This document shows, piece after piece, positions 18,231-31,879 of a stretch of DNA of 32,777 bases (positions within the stretch are counted from its first letter, which is position 1; each line of letters opens with the position of its first letter). This stretch comes from Chytridium lagenaria (lineage: Eukaryota > Chytridiomycota > Chytridiomycetes > Chytridiales > Chytridiaceae), in assembly GCA_025449115.1 (NCBI GenBank), contig JAHLKC010000241.1, positions 1-32,777 of the forward strand. Reading direction: 5' to 3'. A program made the position numbers and the translations under genes. Below the pieces are notes generated by a model. The model did not search any database, was not told the origin of the DNA, and saw only the letters and a program-made list of their open reading frames with translations.

Positions 18231-20382
18231 GGTTGCTCTGGCTGTGTTTATGAAGAGTAAAGTTGGATGTGTTTTACAGGTATTGTGTATGAGGGATGTT
18301 GTAGAGCAAAGGATATGAAAGGGATATGCTGGGATGAGTGAGTGTGTGTGAGAGAGATGGAGAGAGAGAGAACGGCCTACTTTTTATACGTTTTCGCTTG
18401 CAAACCAAGCTTGCTTTTGTCTTTATATTTGATTTTACTCCGTGTGAAAAGAGAAAGTAAAAACGAAAAGAAACGGAGAGGCAAGCCTTTACAATAGATT
18501 TTATAAAAACGCTTGATTTACCGCGCTCTAAACACCAGGTGACTTGAAATAATTTTATTAGTTTCCTTTTTTGTAGATTTGAATACTGGGCCAGCCAAGC
18601 TTTAACTATGAAAAAGATCAATTACCACAAACTTGGAATGGAGTGAAGAGACATCCAAAACCCCGGACCCGCAGATTGTATTCTTGAATTCTCTTGATGT
18701 CGCGTGAGGAACTCCTTGAAAGCCCGTTGTCGCACCGATTCAAGAGTGCCTCACAAGGAAGTTGGTGTGGGTCGGTCGGTGGTGCTGGACACCTTCCTAT
18801 CTTTATAGGTCTCGTGCACCTTGCATCAGCAGCACGTAATAGTAACCCGAATATGATGATGCATGGCAGGGCTTCTCTCCACCTATACTTAAATCTTTGA
18901 GCCTTTTAAGTTCTAACCCGCAGATTCGTCGCGGCTTGCTTTAGAGGACGGATTTATGTCGATCCAAGCAATGAAATTCTGATCAGAACGCTCTTGGCAG
19001 AGCACGCTTCAGGTGAGGGTTGGGGTAATTTGACATTAATCAATCTGTCGCAAAGTTTGAGGCTTTCTTTCTCTTTATTATTTTCATCTTGTTTGTCTCT
19101 TTCAACAGCTTTAAGTGACACTTCTCACTTTAAAGAAAAGAAAAGGAATACGTGAGCAGCAACGAAAATCAGTGCTGGAGGGTAAAGGAATGCGGTGACT
19201 CAGGGACGTTAGGCCTTGTACCTGCCGATGCCCGTTTTGAGTTCGATAAAGACAACTGAATGTTCCTAGGAAAACAAAAGAGTGGAAGCGATCGTGGTCG
19301 TAGTTATCCTTGGCTTTATCGCAGTTAAGTGATGGAGACTGCATCGGTCTTCTATCATTCGGCCACTTAGAAGAACTTGTCCGTCGAAAGACTGGAATCT
19401 CTCTCAGTCCATAGTATCACCGCTATGTCAATATCTCCTCCGACTCTTTTTAGAAAATCGTGTTTTCACCGGTAATGTCCTCACCGCTACCTTCACCCCC
19501 CGAATATGCGCTGGCGACAATAAAATGTAATATGCTCGCATCTCTAAATGCGGAAATCGAGATTAAGCAACATCGTATTCCGCGACGGCTACAGTGAGTG
19601 GCGAGTAAGCGAGAGCTTTCTTGTGGAAATGTGTCGGGCTTTCTTGCAGAGATAGCAAGCTGGATATGATGAAGGAATGACTTTGCTGTCCTGATGGCGA
19701 ACGTGCGGAGAGCGATGAAAATCGATGCGCTTCGGAATGACAGTGCTCATCATGAGGCTTCCTTAGTTTTCACGAACCGAGAGTAATTCATCTTTAGCTC
19801 CAGAGTTAACGGTGTTCCAATATCCCTCAGCAACGGACGGGCTGTCTCTTGATATTGATAGATTTAATATCCACAAGCGCGACGACATGGACTGTCAATC
19901 CGTTAATATTACATAATGGCCACAAAGTTACAAATCGAGTAGAAAGACATTGAGAGATAATCCGTGAGTCTCTCTTCCTTTCAAAAAGTCACTCACGAAG
20001 AAGCCAGAGGCACAAATTCAATTTTTTGCTTGTGTCAGTAGCGTAGCTTGTACGAGAAAGGAGATAAAGACAGCTCATCAGAGCCCGAAAGGTGGGGAGT
20101 CATCAAGCATGGTTTGCATGCTTTAAATGACAGGAGGCGAGCGGATAGGTACGATGTTGATGTTGACGACCTAAACTGGATTATTAATGGCGGCAGCGGA
20201 CGTTAAGAACGTAAGGAATAAGATGATTTTCTGGGCAGCGTTCACATCCATGTTCCCTTGGTCTGATGTGTCAACATTTTCACAGTTCACAATAGACTCA
20301 AAAACGAGATGATCTTGGAAAATTGTGAAAGCGACAAGTCCGGTTTCGAAAATCGATAGTCCTTCATCATATCATCACCATC
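18231..20382. other. Non-coding region between the divergent glucoamylase and homoisocitrate dehydrogenase genes
   Basis: This holds the glucoamylase promoter (TATA at 18381-18388) at its left end and the promoter of the dehydrogenase gene at its right end. In about 1.7 kb between them I see no domain, RNA gene or mobile element that I can support; ORFs are short and motif-free. Confidence 0.5.
18381..18388 (-). promoter_or_regulatory. Probable TATA box of the glucoamylase gene
   Basis: The minus strand reads TATAAAAA about 150 nt upstream of the start codon. It is followed by a pyrimidine-rich tract on that strand (18330-18372, seen as gagagaga on plus), a common arrangement in highly expressed fungal promoters. 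Confidence 0.6.
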
Positions 20383-21779
<1,397 letters not shown>

Positions 21780-21976
21780 TAAAACTCAGAAGCTTGATTT
21801 GACAAAACTAGCTGAAAAAAAATTTGTCCGAAAGTGTGGAAGCATTCGAGCAAGAAGAACGACGGAAACGATCGACAAACGGAGTAAAGACGCCAGCGTG
21901 TCTTAAGAGATCAACTCAGGGCATTTCGAGGCATTCAAGTTATCACATAGTTTTCGCAGCTTCAAAACAAGCAAGA

Positions 21977-24900
21977 ATGGATACTGACGAGGATGACGTT
22001 TTCATGCCGTCCGAGACTCTGACAGCGACTACGTTGATACCAAGGCAGGCACTTCACCTCCTTTCCCTTTCTTGAAGTTTTATCATCTCTACGCATCTTT
22101 CTGCCTACTTTATTTGTCAGAAATGCAACTCAGCAACCCTCTAATGATTTCTGCAGCAGAAAACCAAGAAACTGGTCGCAAAGTCCACCAATCCCCCCAA
22201 ACCTAGGAAACGCAAATCCCCGTCCCTGATGATGTCGAAACGTTGACACCGAACTCTCCGCTCTTAAGAAACCGCCTGTCAAGAAACGCATCACAGTCTC
22301 TAAGACCAAGAAGGCTCCTCTTGCCGAATCCAATTCCATGGATGAATTGGACGATGAGCCTGTGAGAACCAAAAATACGTCAGGAAAGTCGATTGAGGAG
22401 GTAAAGAGAGGTTGAATGATGTATGAGCTGACTTTTTGGTGTAGATTTATCAGAAGAAGACGCAGTTGGAACATATTTTGTTAAGACCGGATACTTATAT
22501 TGGGTCTATTGAAGGACAGCCGGGCAGATGTGGGTGCTTGAGGAAACGAAATTTGTGTATAAGCAGATTTTGTATGTGCCAGGGTTGTATAAAATCTTCG
22601 ATGAGATTTTAGTAAACGGTGAGGTTTGAGTCTGTGAAGTTTTACTGACACTTTTGTGTTTGTGACTTGATACTGTTTAAAATAGCCGCTGACAACAAGG
22701 TATGATAACAAATTCTTGCGTAGAATTGACTCTTTGTAGGCCCGAGACCCATCAATGGACACAATGAAGGTGACGATCGACCGTGAGAAGAACGAAGTTT
22801 CCATTTACAACAACGGAAAGGGTATCCCCATAGAAATGCATGCCGTCGAAGGTGTATATGTTCCTGAACTCATCTTTGGACACCTCTTGACGTCGTCCAA
22901 CTATGACGATACCGAAAAAAAGGTGACTGGTGGACGAAACGGATTTGGTGCCAAGCTTTGCAACATATTTAGCAAAAAGTTTGTTGTTGAGACGGGTGAT
23001 TCCGAGACAAAGAAAAAGTACAGTCAGGTAACTGTTCTTCATTTTACTCTGTATTAATGAAACATGAAGACGTTTTCCAACAATATGTCGAAAAAGACTG
23101 AACCAAAGATAACGGCTCACAAGGGTGAATCTTTCACAAAGATCACTTTTATTCCTGACCTTGAGAAATTCGGCATGACCTCTCTTGACAATGATATTGA
23201 CGCGCTATTCCGAAAGCGTGCGTACGACGTTGCCGGCTGCGTCCCCGGCCTCAAAGTTTACCTCGACGACGTTCGAATTAAAATCAAATCTTTTAAGGAA
23301 TACGTGGACCTTTCATCCCAGAACCCACGAATCCCGGTGAAAAGAAGCCCACCATTGTCTACGAAAAATTTAATGAACGTTGGGAAGTCGCTTTTACGCC
23401 TGCTCCTGAATCGCAGTTCCAGCAAGTGTCGTTTGTTAATAGCATTTGTACGTCGAGGGGTGGAAACCATGTGAATTACGTGGCGGATCAGATTTGTTCG
23501 CAGCTTGTGGAGTTGGCCAAGAAGAAGGATAAGAAAGGGGGTGGGATGGCGATTAAACCGCATTTGGCGAAAAGTCATATGGCGGTTTTTGTAAATTGTT
23601 TGATTGAGAATCCGAGTTTTGATACCCAGACAAAGGAGTGTATGACGTTGAAAGTATCGTCGTTTGGATCGAAATGTCAGGTTGGAGAGGAGTTTATGAA
23701 GAAGGGTGAGTCTGTTTTGTTGGAGTTGCGTTCGTAAAAGCTATAATTTTAACTTTCATTTTGTTCAAACTTCATATTTTTCAACTTCTATCTTAGTCAT
23801 TCGCTCTGGTATCATTGAAAACATTCTCGCCAGTGCACGCGCTAAATCCGACCAAACCCTGAAGAAATCCGACGGCCACAAGTCTTCCCGTATCTCTGGG
23901 TTCGCTAAGCTCGACGACGCCAACCAAGCCGGCACGCGCAATGGATCCCAATGCACGCTCATCCTCACAGAAGGAGATTCCGCCAAGACGCTTGCGGTTT
24001 CTGGGTTGTCGGTGGTAGGGAGGGATCATTATGGGGTGTTCCCGTTGAGGGGAAAGCTCCTTAATGTGAGGGAGGCGAGTAATCAGCAGATTGTGAATAA
24101 TGTGGAGATATCGGCGCTTAAGCAGATTATTGGGTTGCAGCAGGGGAAGAAGTATGAGAGCACGAAAGAGTTGAGATATGGACATATAATGATCATGACA
24201 GATCAGGTGAGGCTTTTTATTCCTTTTCAGCATTACTATTTTGCTGGTTTTTCGTAAACTTGCATTAGTTTATTTTCGTTCTGAATTAGATTTTATAGGA
24301 TCACGATGGTTCTCATATTAAAGGGCTTATCATCAATTTCCTTGATCATTTTTGGCCGAGTCTATTGAAGATTCCTGGATTTTTGCAGGAGTTTATTACA
24401 CCTATTGTTAAGGTTACGCCTTTAAGCGCTGGGTCTAGAAAGCAGGAGCTTGCTTTTTACACTATCCCTGAGTATGAGGAGTGGAAGAGGGAGAATGAGG
24501 ATGGGAAGGGGTTCCGTATTAAGTATTACAAGGTATTTATACTCTTCGCACGCCATTTTCTACCATTATTATATGTATAGCTTGTTTTAGTTGACTATAA
24601 GTTTTAATTCAATAGGGTCTGGGTACTTCGACTCCTGAGGATGCAAAGAAGTACTTCCGAGACATGACGCGTCATAGAAAACCGTTCAAGGCGGCGACAG
24701 ACGGTGATAGGCGCTGATTGATATGGCGTTCAACAAGAAGAAAGCGGACGACCGTAAAGATTGGTTGAGGCAGTTTGAGGTAGCTGAAGCTTAATTTTGG
24801 GCTATTAACTTACATTTTACAGCCTGGAACGTTTATGGACCACAGTGTAGACCAGATCTCACTCACGGATTTTATCAACAGGGAGCTTATTCTTTTCTCC

Positions 24901-27900
24901 ATTGCTGATAATCAGCGATCCATTCCATCTAGTGTAGATGGTATGAAGCCTGGGCAGCGAAAGATTATGTACTGTTGCTTCAAGCGTAATCTCAAGAACG
25001 AAATCAAGGTGCTCACTTTGTTCCCACGCTTTATTCTCATCTCCCAATTAGGTCACTCAACTCGCTGGTTATGTTTCTGAGCACTCTGCCTATCATCACG
25101 GTGAACAGTCTCTCCTTTCAACGATTGTAGGTATGGCGCAGAACTTTGTTGGGTCGAATAATTTGCCGATGTTGGAACCGAGAGGACAGTTTGGTACAAG
25201 GTTGCAGGGTGGAAAGGATTCCGCGAGTCCTCGTTATATTTTACGATGTTGAATCCGCTTGCCAGAATTGTGTTTCACCCAGAAGATGATGCGTTATTGA
25301 AGTATCTGAATGATGATGGACAAGATATTGAACCGCAGTGGTATGTAGTGCTCCCGTTATTTTTTATAGATCAGTGTTTAAATGAGCTTCTCCGTTGAAA
25401 CTAGGTATCTTCCTATTTTACCGATGATTTTGGTAAACGGAACTGAGGGTATTGGAACCGGCTGGTCTTCTTCTATTCCCAACTATAAGTAAGTAGACAT
25501 TAAATTAATCGCCTTATAAACTTCGTTTCCTAAGCCCGCGGGATGTTATCGACAACTTGTACCGCCTAATGGAAGGCGAGGAACTTCAACCTATGCACCC
25601 GTGGTACCGTGGTTTCACTGGGCCAGTCGAGTATATCGGCGACAACAAATATAGGGTGACAGGAACGATCAGGAAGACGTCGGATAACACGGTCGAAATC
25701 ACAGAGCTCCCTGTTAAGATGTGGACGCAGACTTATAAAGAGATGCTTGAGGGGTGGATGATGGGGGATGAGGATAAGAAGGTGCAGCCGTGGATCAAGG
25801 TACGGTTTAACGAATTGTTTTTCGTTATTATTTGCCTTGATGCCAGATTCTTCTAACGCATTGGAATTTTTGTAGGATTACAAGGAGTATCATACCGACG
25901 CGACAGTGCACTTTATTGTGACGCTCTCGGATGAACAAATGAAGGCTGCCGAAGCCGAAGGTCTCGAGAAGAAGTTTAAGCTTGTAACCACAATATCGAC
26001 GACGAATTTGGTTTGCTTTGATCTCGAGGGTCGTATCTGGAAGTATGCTACCGTTGAGGATCTTATAAAGGACTTTTATCGTTTGCGGGTTCAATACTAT
26101 GTTAAGCGAAAGGTAGTTTCTGCTGTTGCATTTTCATAAAACTAAACATGTTTAGGAATCTATGCTCAATAAACTCACCATCGAGTGGACGCGACTTGAT
26201 AATAAGGCACGATTTATCATGGAGATTATTCAGGGAAAACTTGTTGTTCAGAACCGGAAGAAGGCGGATATCGTCAGGGATTTGAGAGCGAGGGACTACA
26301 AGCCCTTCCCAAAGGCTAAGGGACGGGCTGAGAAAAAGGGAGAGGAAGAGGACGAAGAGGAGGACCAGGGAAATACGTTGGGGAAGAAAGATGAGTCTGC
26401 GCAAGATTATGATTATTTGTTAAGTATGGCGATTTGGAGTTTGACGAGTGAGAAGGTTTGTGAGAAGTTCTTTTTCGTCCTTTTATTTTCCCTAATAAAT
26501 AGTTTTGCCAAGCTTTGTTTATAATTGGAGTTTTAATTAAAGTTTTAATGCTGATGATGTGTTGCATTTAGGTTGATCAACTCAAGAAAGAGCTTCAAGC
26601 TAAGATGGACGAGATCACGATCTTGACCGAAAAGACGCCACCTCTCTTTGGAGGGACGATCTAGACTCCTTCCTTATGCACTGGGATGTATGTACCTTCT
26701 TCTTTCAAAGTATCAAAGTTTCCCTTTTTGATGCGTCTTTTGATAGGCTTTCGAAAAGTATTTGGGCGATTTGGAATCCAAAGAGGTTAGTAAGATGAAG
26801 TCTTCCGGAGTTTCGACGGGTGTTGTTGTCAAGAAGGCTAGGAAGCCTGCTGTCAAGAAGGTGAAAGACGAGGATGGCGACGATGACGTTATTAAGAAGA
26901 AGCCTGCTACCAAGAAGGTCAAAGACGAGGACGACGACGATGATGTGGTCAAAAAGAAGTCTGTAGATAAGAAGGAGGCCGCTTTCTTCTAAACCCATCA
27001 CGAGTTTCTTTGCACCGAAAGAAGAGAAACCGGCTAAAGCTATGGTATCGAAGACAGAGGATGCCGTGAAGAAGAAGGAGGCGAAACCTCTAACGAGTTA
27101 CTTTGATAAGGAAGAAAGTTTACGAGTGTGGCACCGGCTGTGGAGGACACGGGGAGAGAGGAGGGTGAAGGGAAGAAACGAGTGCTTGGATCACGGAAGG
27201 CGGTGGTTCCATCGAAGAGCGGATTTACGAAGGTCATGCCTTCTGCTGCGTCGACTGCTATGTCTATATCCCTGGATTCTGATGATGATGCCGACTTTGC
27301 GGCTTCATCGGCTTCTGCTGCTATGAAAGTGGCTGAAAGCAAAATCAAGGCGGTTGCTGCTAAGAAGCCTACTACGAAGAGGGTGGGGGACTCAGACGAG
27401 GATGCGGATGAGCCTGAGATTGCTGACGATGATGACGACGATGATGTTGTGATTGTGACCAAGTCGAAGCCGAGAGCGGCGACTAAGAGGGCTGTCAGGA
27501 AGATGGCGGTGGACTCGGATGAGGAGGACGCGATGGTGGACGACGATGTTGTCGAAGATGCCAAATCGAAGCCTGTCAAGAAACCGGTAAAGAAATTGTC
27601 CGTGGACACTGATGAGGAAGATGCGATAGAGATGGATAAGCCTGTATCGAAGGTTGTTGCTAAGAAGCCGGTGAAGAAGATGGCGGTGGAGTCTGATGAG
27701 GACTTAAATGACCATGGTGATGATGTCGTTCCAGCCAAGCCAAAAGCCGCAGTTGCGGCAAAGAAACCGCCCGCCAAGAAGACGGTTGTTGACGACTATG
27801 ACTTTAACGAGGACGACGAGCCGCCAAAGTCTAAGCCAAAGGTGCAGGTAGCTAAAAAGGCTGCTAAGAAGAAGGTGGTAGATTCAGACGAGGATTTTAA

Positions 27901-28198
27901 TGACGAAATCGTCCCGGTAAAGTCAAAGGCAAAGGCTGCTCCTGCCGCGAAGAAATCTGTAAAGAAAATATCAAAAGATTCTGACGAAGACGCGATGGAG
28001 GAGGATGAGATTCCTGTGAAGAAGACCGTCAGACCCGCTGCGAAGTCCATGGAGGATGACGATAGTGGGAAGAGGCGTCCAGCGCGTGCAACCAAGCCAG
28101 TGTCGTATAAAGTTTCCGCGGTTGATTCTGAGGATGATGGTGGGAAGGACAGTGATGATGGGGACGATTGGAGAGGAGATGAGGACTCTGATGAGTGA
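21977..28198 (+). CDS. TOP2: DNA topoisomerase II (about 17 exons, frame-broken)
   Basis: Essential nuclear ATP-dependent enzyme that passes one duplex through a double-strand break. Proposed start [13 protein letters not shown] at 21977; the first intron is unclear. Confident exons run from the GKSIEE donor at 22399: 22444-22618, 22686-22699, 22740-23028, 23070-23705, 23797-24206, 24299-24532, 24616-24779, 24823-25008, 25052-25340, 25405-25498, 25535-25799, 25876-26112, 26156-26455, 26572-26687 and 26747-28198. Domains in order: GHKL ATPase with EILVNAADNK and [18 protein letters not shown] with [14 protein letters not shown] and [12 protein letters not shown]; a cleavage domain with PRYIF, where the catalytic Tyr codon is 25235-25237. 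The long tail alternates DSDE/DEDD acidic and KKP basic blocks and carries two PIP-box-like motifs. About 1,720 codons, longer than yeast (1,428) because of the tail. Single-base breaks lie near 22220-22250, 22528, 23330, 24713, 25243, 26640, 26992 and 27117. Conserved text on both sides of each argues against a pseudogene. Confidence 0.95.
22686..22699 (+). other. 14-nt micro-exon of topoisomerase II
   Basis: The bases ccgctgacaacaag are flanked by AG and GT. With the preceding G they encode AADNK. Joined to ...EILVN (ending at 22618) and ARDPSMD... (from 22740), they complete the conserved ATPase N-box. Flanking introns are 67 and 40 nt. Confidence 0.88.
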
Positions 28199-28462
28199 GA
28201 ATGGAGGGGATGTATATTGTTGTTTATGCTTATGTAACGTACGAAACTTGTTTAAAAGATACATATTTTTTTTTGCCTCCATTTGTTACGAAAGAATATG
28301 TCTTGCTTACCATTTGCTGTAAAAAGGAAGTGCCGGCTCAGTGTAGGCTGTTCCTTCGAGAAAGCTCCGAAACAAATTCTTGTGTTCTTGGGTTCAGTTG
28401 CTCGGACACAACGTCAACACAACCATCCTCGACTTGCTTTAACAACGACACAAGAACGGTAC

Positions 28463-30812
28463 ATGACGGGCGCGAAAATTCCAAGTTTCTTTCCAAGAAG
28501 CACCAATGACTCTATCCATGGCCTTTTCTCTCTGGACGATATTTGTTGGAAAGTCATTGATACACCACAATTCCAACGGTATGTTTGACAGGATGTATGC
28601 TGTTGCTGAACGGCTTGTAGGTTGAGAGATATCAAGCAGCTTGGATCAGCCTATTATGTATTCCCTGGTACTATATCGTTGATTTTGATGGATGTTTAAC
28701 TATTTGCTTCCAAAGGTGCTTCCCATAATCGTTTTGAGCATTCGTTGGGGGTTTGCTATCTTGCTGGACTGTTTATTGAGGGAATCCGACAGAGGCAACC
28801 AGAATTAATGATCACAGAGCGAGATGTGAGGTGCATCAAATTGGCAGGACTTTGCCATGATATCGGTGTGTTATGTTATCATCGTTCATGTTCCTGTATT
28901 AATTTTGTGGATACTTGCAACTAATGATATCTTAGGGCACGGCCCATTTTCACATATCTTTGATAACGAATTTATCCCACGAGTAAAAAACGTCAGTGGT
29001 CGCATGAGGAAGCCTCTGCAAAGCTTCTGGAACATCTTGTGAAGACGAACGGATTGAGGGGATCAGTGATGAGGATATCAAATATATTCAGGATTTAATT
29101 CGAGGGGAGCCAAGAGATGGGTTTGGAGATGAAGGCATCAAGAGAAGGTTCTTGTATGAAGTTGTGGCTAACAAGAGGACGTCGGTGGATGTTGATAAGG
29201 TTTGGAAGAGTCGTGTAGCTTCCTCCTAAAACTTGTGTGTTTTAACAGTTCGACTATATCGCTAGAGACTGTGCTTATCTTGGCTTTAAAAATAGCTATG
29301 ATTACAGCCGTGCTATGCAATTCTGTGGTTGTGGACAACGAAATCTGTTTTCACGCAAAAGAAGTTACCAACATATATCAGGTGACTTGTAACGGATTCA
29401 AGTAACGTCCAACTCATTTCTACCGTCTTTCTAGCTTTTCCATACACGCGCTCGCTCTTTAAGCAAGTTCTATACTCACAAAGTCGGAAAAGCCGTGAGT
29501 TGATGCTTGTAGACGCCTTGATCGCGGCGGACCCATACCTTAAGATTTCGGATTGTATTGACGATATGGAAAAGTACACGTACCTTACGGACTCAATTGT
29601 AAAAGAAATTGAGCGTTCAACTGCCCCGGAATTGGAAAAGTCAAGAAGGATTTTACGGAGAATTCGATCCCGCGACCTTTACAAGTTCAGTGTGTTCCTT
29701 ACATACCGTGTGTATGCGCTTGTTGTCTAATTACAGTCTCTTTTAGATGTGTTGATTTTTTTATCCTCCACCCAAGTCTTCAAGAATTCGCTACAAATGA
29801 TGCGTTTAATCCTAAAAAGTTTCTCACGTTTGCCGAAACGCCCACGAAAAGAAACTTACTCCCGAAGATATCTGCGTTGAGAGGCTTGCTATATCCTATT
29901 GCTTTAAGGATAAAGACCCGGTTGCTTCAATGAGATTTGTGACTAAATACCATCCAGATCGTTCATTTGTAAGTTATAGAAACTACGTTCCCGTCTAAAT
30001 TATTTTCATTAAATAGCCTATGCCACGGGAGCAGGTCTCTCTATTTACTCCAGAAGCGTACCAGGAAATTACGATTAGGGTTTATGCTAAAGTGAGCCTG
30101 TTGTTTATTTAAAAAGTCATTTTAACAATTTTCAAAGAAGCAAGCGATCGATCAGCCGTGTACAAGATGTACGACCGATTTATCAAGGCTTTTGGCTCGA
30201 TCATGATGTTGTCATTACCATCGCAGACGAACAACACAATCCGCCACCTGAGACTGCTTCTAAAAGCCCGACCCAACCGCTTTTCGGTAATATCGACGGA
30301 TCTGGGTTTAGGCGGGGGTTTGGGGACTCTACAAATAGTACACCGGTTCCATCTGTCGAAGGTCTGGGGCGTATTTTACCATCAGCGGTTCCTTGCGTAA
30401 TTCATTTGACGAGGACGAAGACGAGGATGAAGACGAGGATCCGTTAAACCGTATGTCGGATCCTGCAGAGAGGTGTGATCTCACTACCTCGTCAATGACG
30501 CCATCGAGGTCGGTAGTGCCAGGAGCAGAGGATATAACGCCAACACCTCACAGATCGAGAGAGCTCGGTGCGTTGAGGGGGTTTTCCAGCGTAACAACTA
30601 CGCCTCTGGGGTCGAACCTGCCAGTGGCATCTCCGTATAGAACGCCATCGCGAATGTTAAAATCGAACAGCTACGAGGTGCCGGAAGACGATGACACTGG
30701 GTCTGCTGCTACAACGCCGATGGCAAGGACTAGGAGGAGTGTAGGGGCGGTCAGAAGTAACGATGACGAAGAACAGATGGGCTCTGCACAAAAGCGAAAG
30801 CGCATGGGTTGA
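28463..30812 (+). CDS. SAMHD1-type dNTP triphosphohydrolase (about 9 exons, frame-broken)
   Basis: HD-domain enzyme expected to cleave dNTPs to deoxynucleoside and triphosphate and so limit nucleotide pools. The start at 28463 gives [20 protein letters not shown], then the family start ([20 protein letters not shown]); upstream in-frame ATGs from 28283 exist. Exons are 28463-28578, 28621-28667, 28716-28865, 28936-29199, 29249-29381, 29435 to about 29689, about 29748-29968, 30017-30091 and about 30138-30812. The catalytic set is visible: His in [11 protein letters not shown], the HD pair in LCHDIGHGPFSH, and the downstream Asp in [13 protein letters not shown]. Later text [23 protein letters not shown] and [13 protein letters not shown] matches the SAMHD1 C-lobe. 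No N-terminal SAM domain is seen. The last 200 or so residues are disordered, with a DEDEDED run, several TP-x-R sites and a basic end (KRKRMG). Frame breaks occur near 28990, 29042, 29320, 29460, 29740, 29840 and 30400. Confidence 0.9.
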
Positions 30813-31535
30813 TTGCACTCTTTTGTGTTGACTTTTTATTTCCGTCTCCGCGCACACCTTCGTTTTTTTTAGCGGAATATTGCCTGCATTGCCAAATACT
30901 TCACGAAATAGTTTTACATTTCTAGCATGTTTTCAATCTGCCCATTCTTCACACCAAGACTATCACATTGTTTGCAGCTTTGTTTTTTGCAGCTCTCTTA
31001 ATCATAGATTTGCATTATTTCTTTCATGTATATCTAGATGATAATGCTTTCCTCTTCTTATGCTGGCACAATAATCACGAAATACATCTTTATCGCTTTC
31101 GCTCTTCTTTTTTACCTTCTGCGACAGTTATGGCCATCCTGCCTGCATCGCCTGATACAGAGAACAGGGATGTTTTCGCTATGACTATTAATGTTTCTGG
31201 TTCCCTGCACTTTGGACGCGGGTTTTGCGTCAGATAAATTATCTGCAATAATATAGTTTTGGTTTACCTTAGCCCGTTAAACGTAAGCAAGTGTAATCCT
31301 GACTAGGCCCTCTGTTGGTTTCTCTTTGTCATTCCTTTCTCTTCCATCTCAATAAATGCAAATTGTATTTATGAGAGAGGAATTGAGCAATGAACGCCTT
31401 ATCGACTGGTCATTCTCCTTGTCATCTTCTCAACCCTCGACAAAATTTGCCTATTTCAGCCAATCAAACACATTTTACCCATGTCATCGTGCTTGCAATA
31501 TATTGACACACTATCCATCTTCCTCTATGTAATTA
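30813..31535. other. Intergenic region before the tRNA gene
   Basis: T-rich non-coding DNA with no recognisable gene. The left part is presumably the 3' untranslated region of the SAMHD1-type gene; a short plus-strand ORF at 30968-31237 has no motif that I recognise. Confidence 0.55.
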
Positions 31536-31607
31536 AGCACTTTAGCTCAGGGGAAGAGCGCGGGGCTCATAACTCCGAGGTCCCAGGATCGAAACCTGGA
31601 AGTGCTA
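31536..31607 (+). tRNA. Initiator tRNA-Met (CAT)
   Basis: A 72-nt intronless cloverleaf: acceptor AGCACTT/AAGTGCT, D arm GCTC...GAGC, anticodon arm CGGGG-CTCATAA-CTCCG, T arm CCAGG-ATCGAAA-CCTGG, discriminator A. The anticodon is CAT. Initiator marks are an A1:U72 end pair, the run of G on the 5' side of the anticodon stem facing C/U/C, and A54/A60 in the T loop (ATCGAAA instead of TTC-type). The CCA end is not encoded, as usual in eukaryotes. Confidence 0.95.
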
Positions 31608-31610
31608 TTC

Positions 31611-31624
31611 TTTTGCAGTTTTTT
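31611..31624 (+). terminator. RNA polymerase III terminator T-runs
   Basis: TTTT at 31611-31614, three bases after the tRNA, and a second run of six T at 31619-31624. T-runs on the coding strand are the normal Pol III stop signal. Confidence 0.8.
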
Positions 31625-31879
31625 GCCGCTTTCTCCCCTTCTTTTTGATCCTTCTTCAGCGAGCCTTCGAATTGAACAATCAGTTTATATAGGTGTCTAT
31701 GGGATTGAGCTTATATGTGATTATGTATTAAAACAGTAACATGGTATTGTTGCTGTGGGCTGACAGCAATGCTTGATGGTGCATCAAAAGAAAGCAATGA
31801 CGCCCGTTGAATACGACGTGCCGATGCAGCTCAAGAATTTCTGACAAACTTTCCGATGACAGACTGAACAACTTCAGCA

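Noticed and set aside
27040..27777. Minus-strand ORF of 245 codons opposite the topoisomerase II tail
   Set aside because: Ser/Ala/Phe-rich antisense of the DSDE/KKP tail; no motif and no splice structure.
31798..31850. ATG codons at about 31798 and 31807 as the start of the CCDC174-like gene
   Set aside because: The first stops quickly. The second reads through the CA-repeat intron, while ATG at 31880 gives a short exon that splices exactly into the conserved N-terminus.
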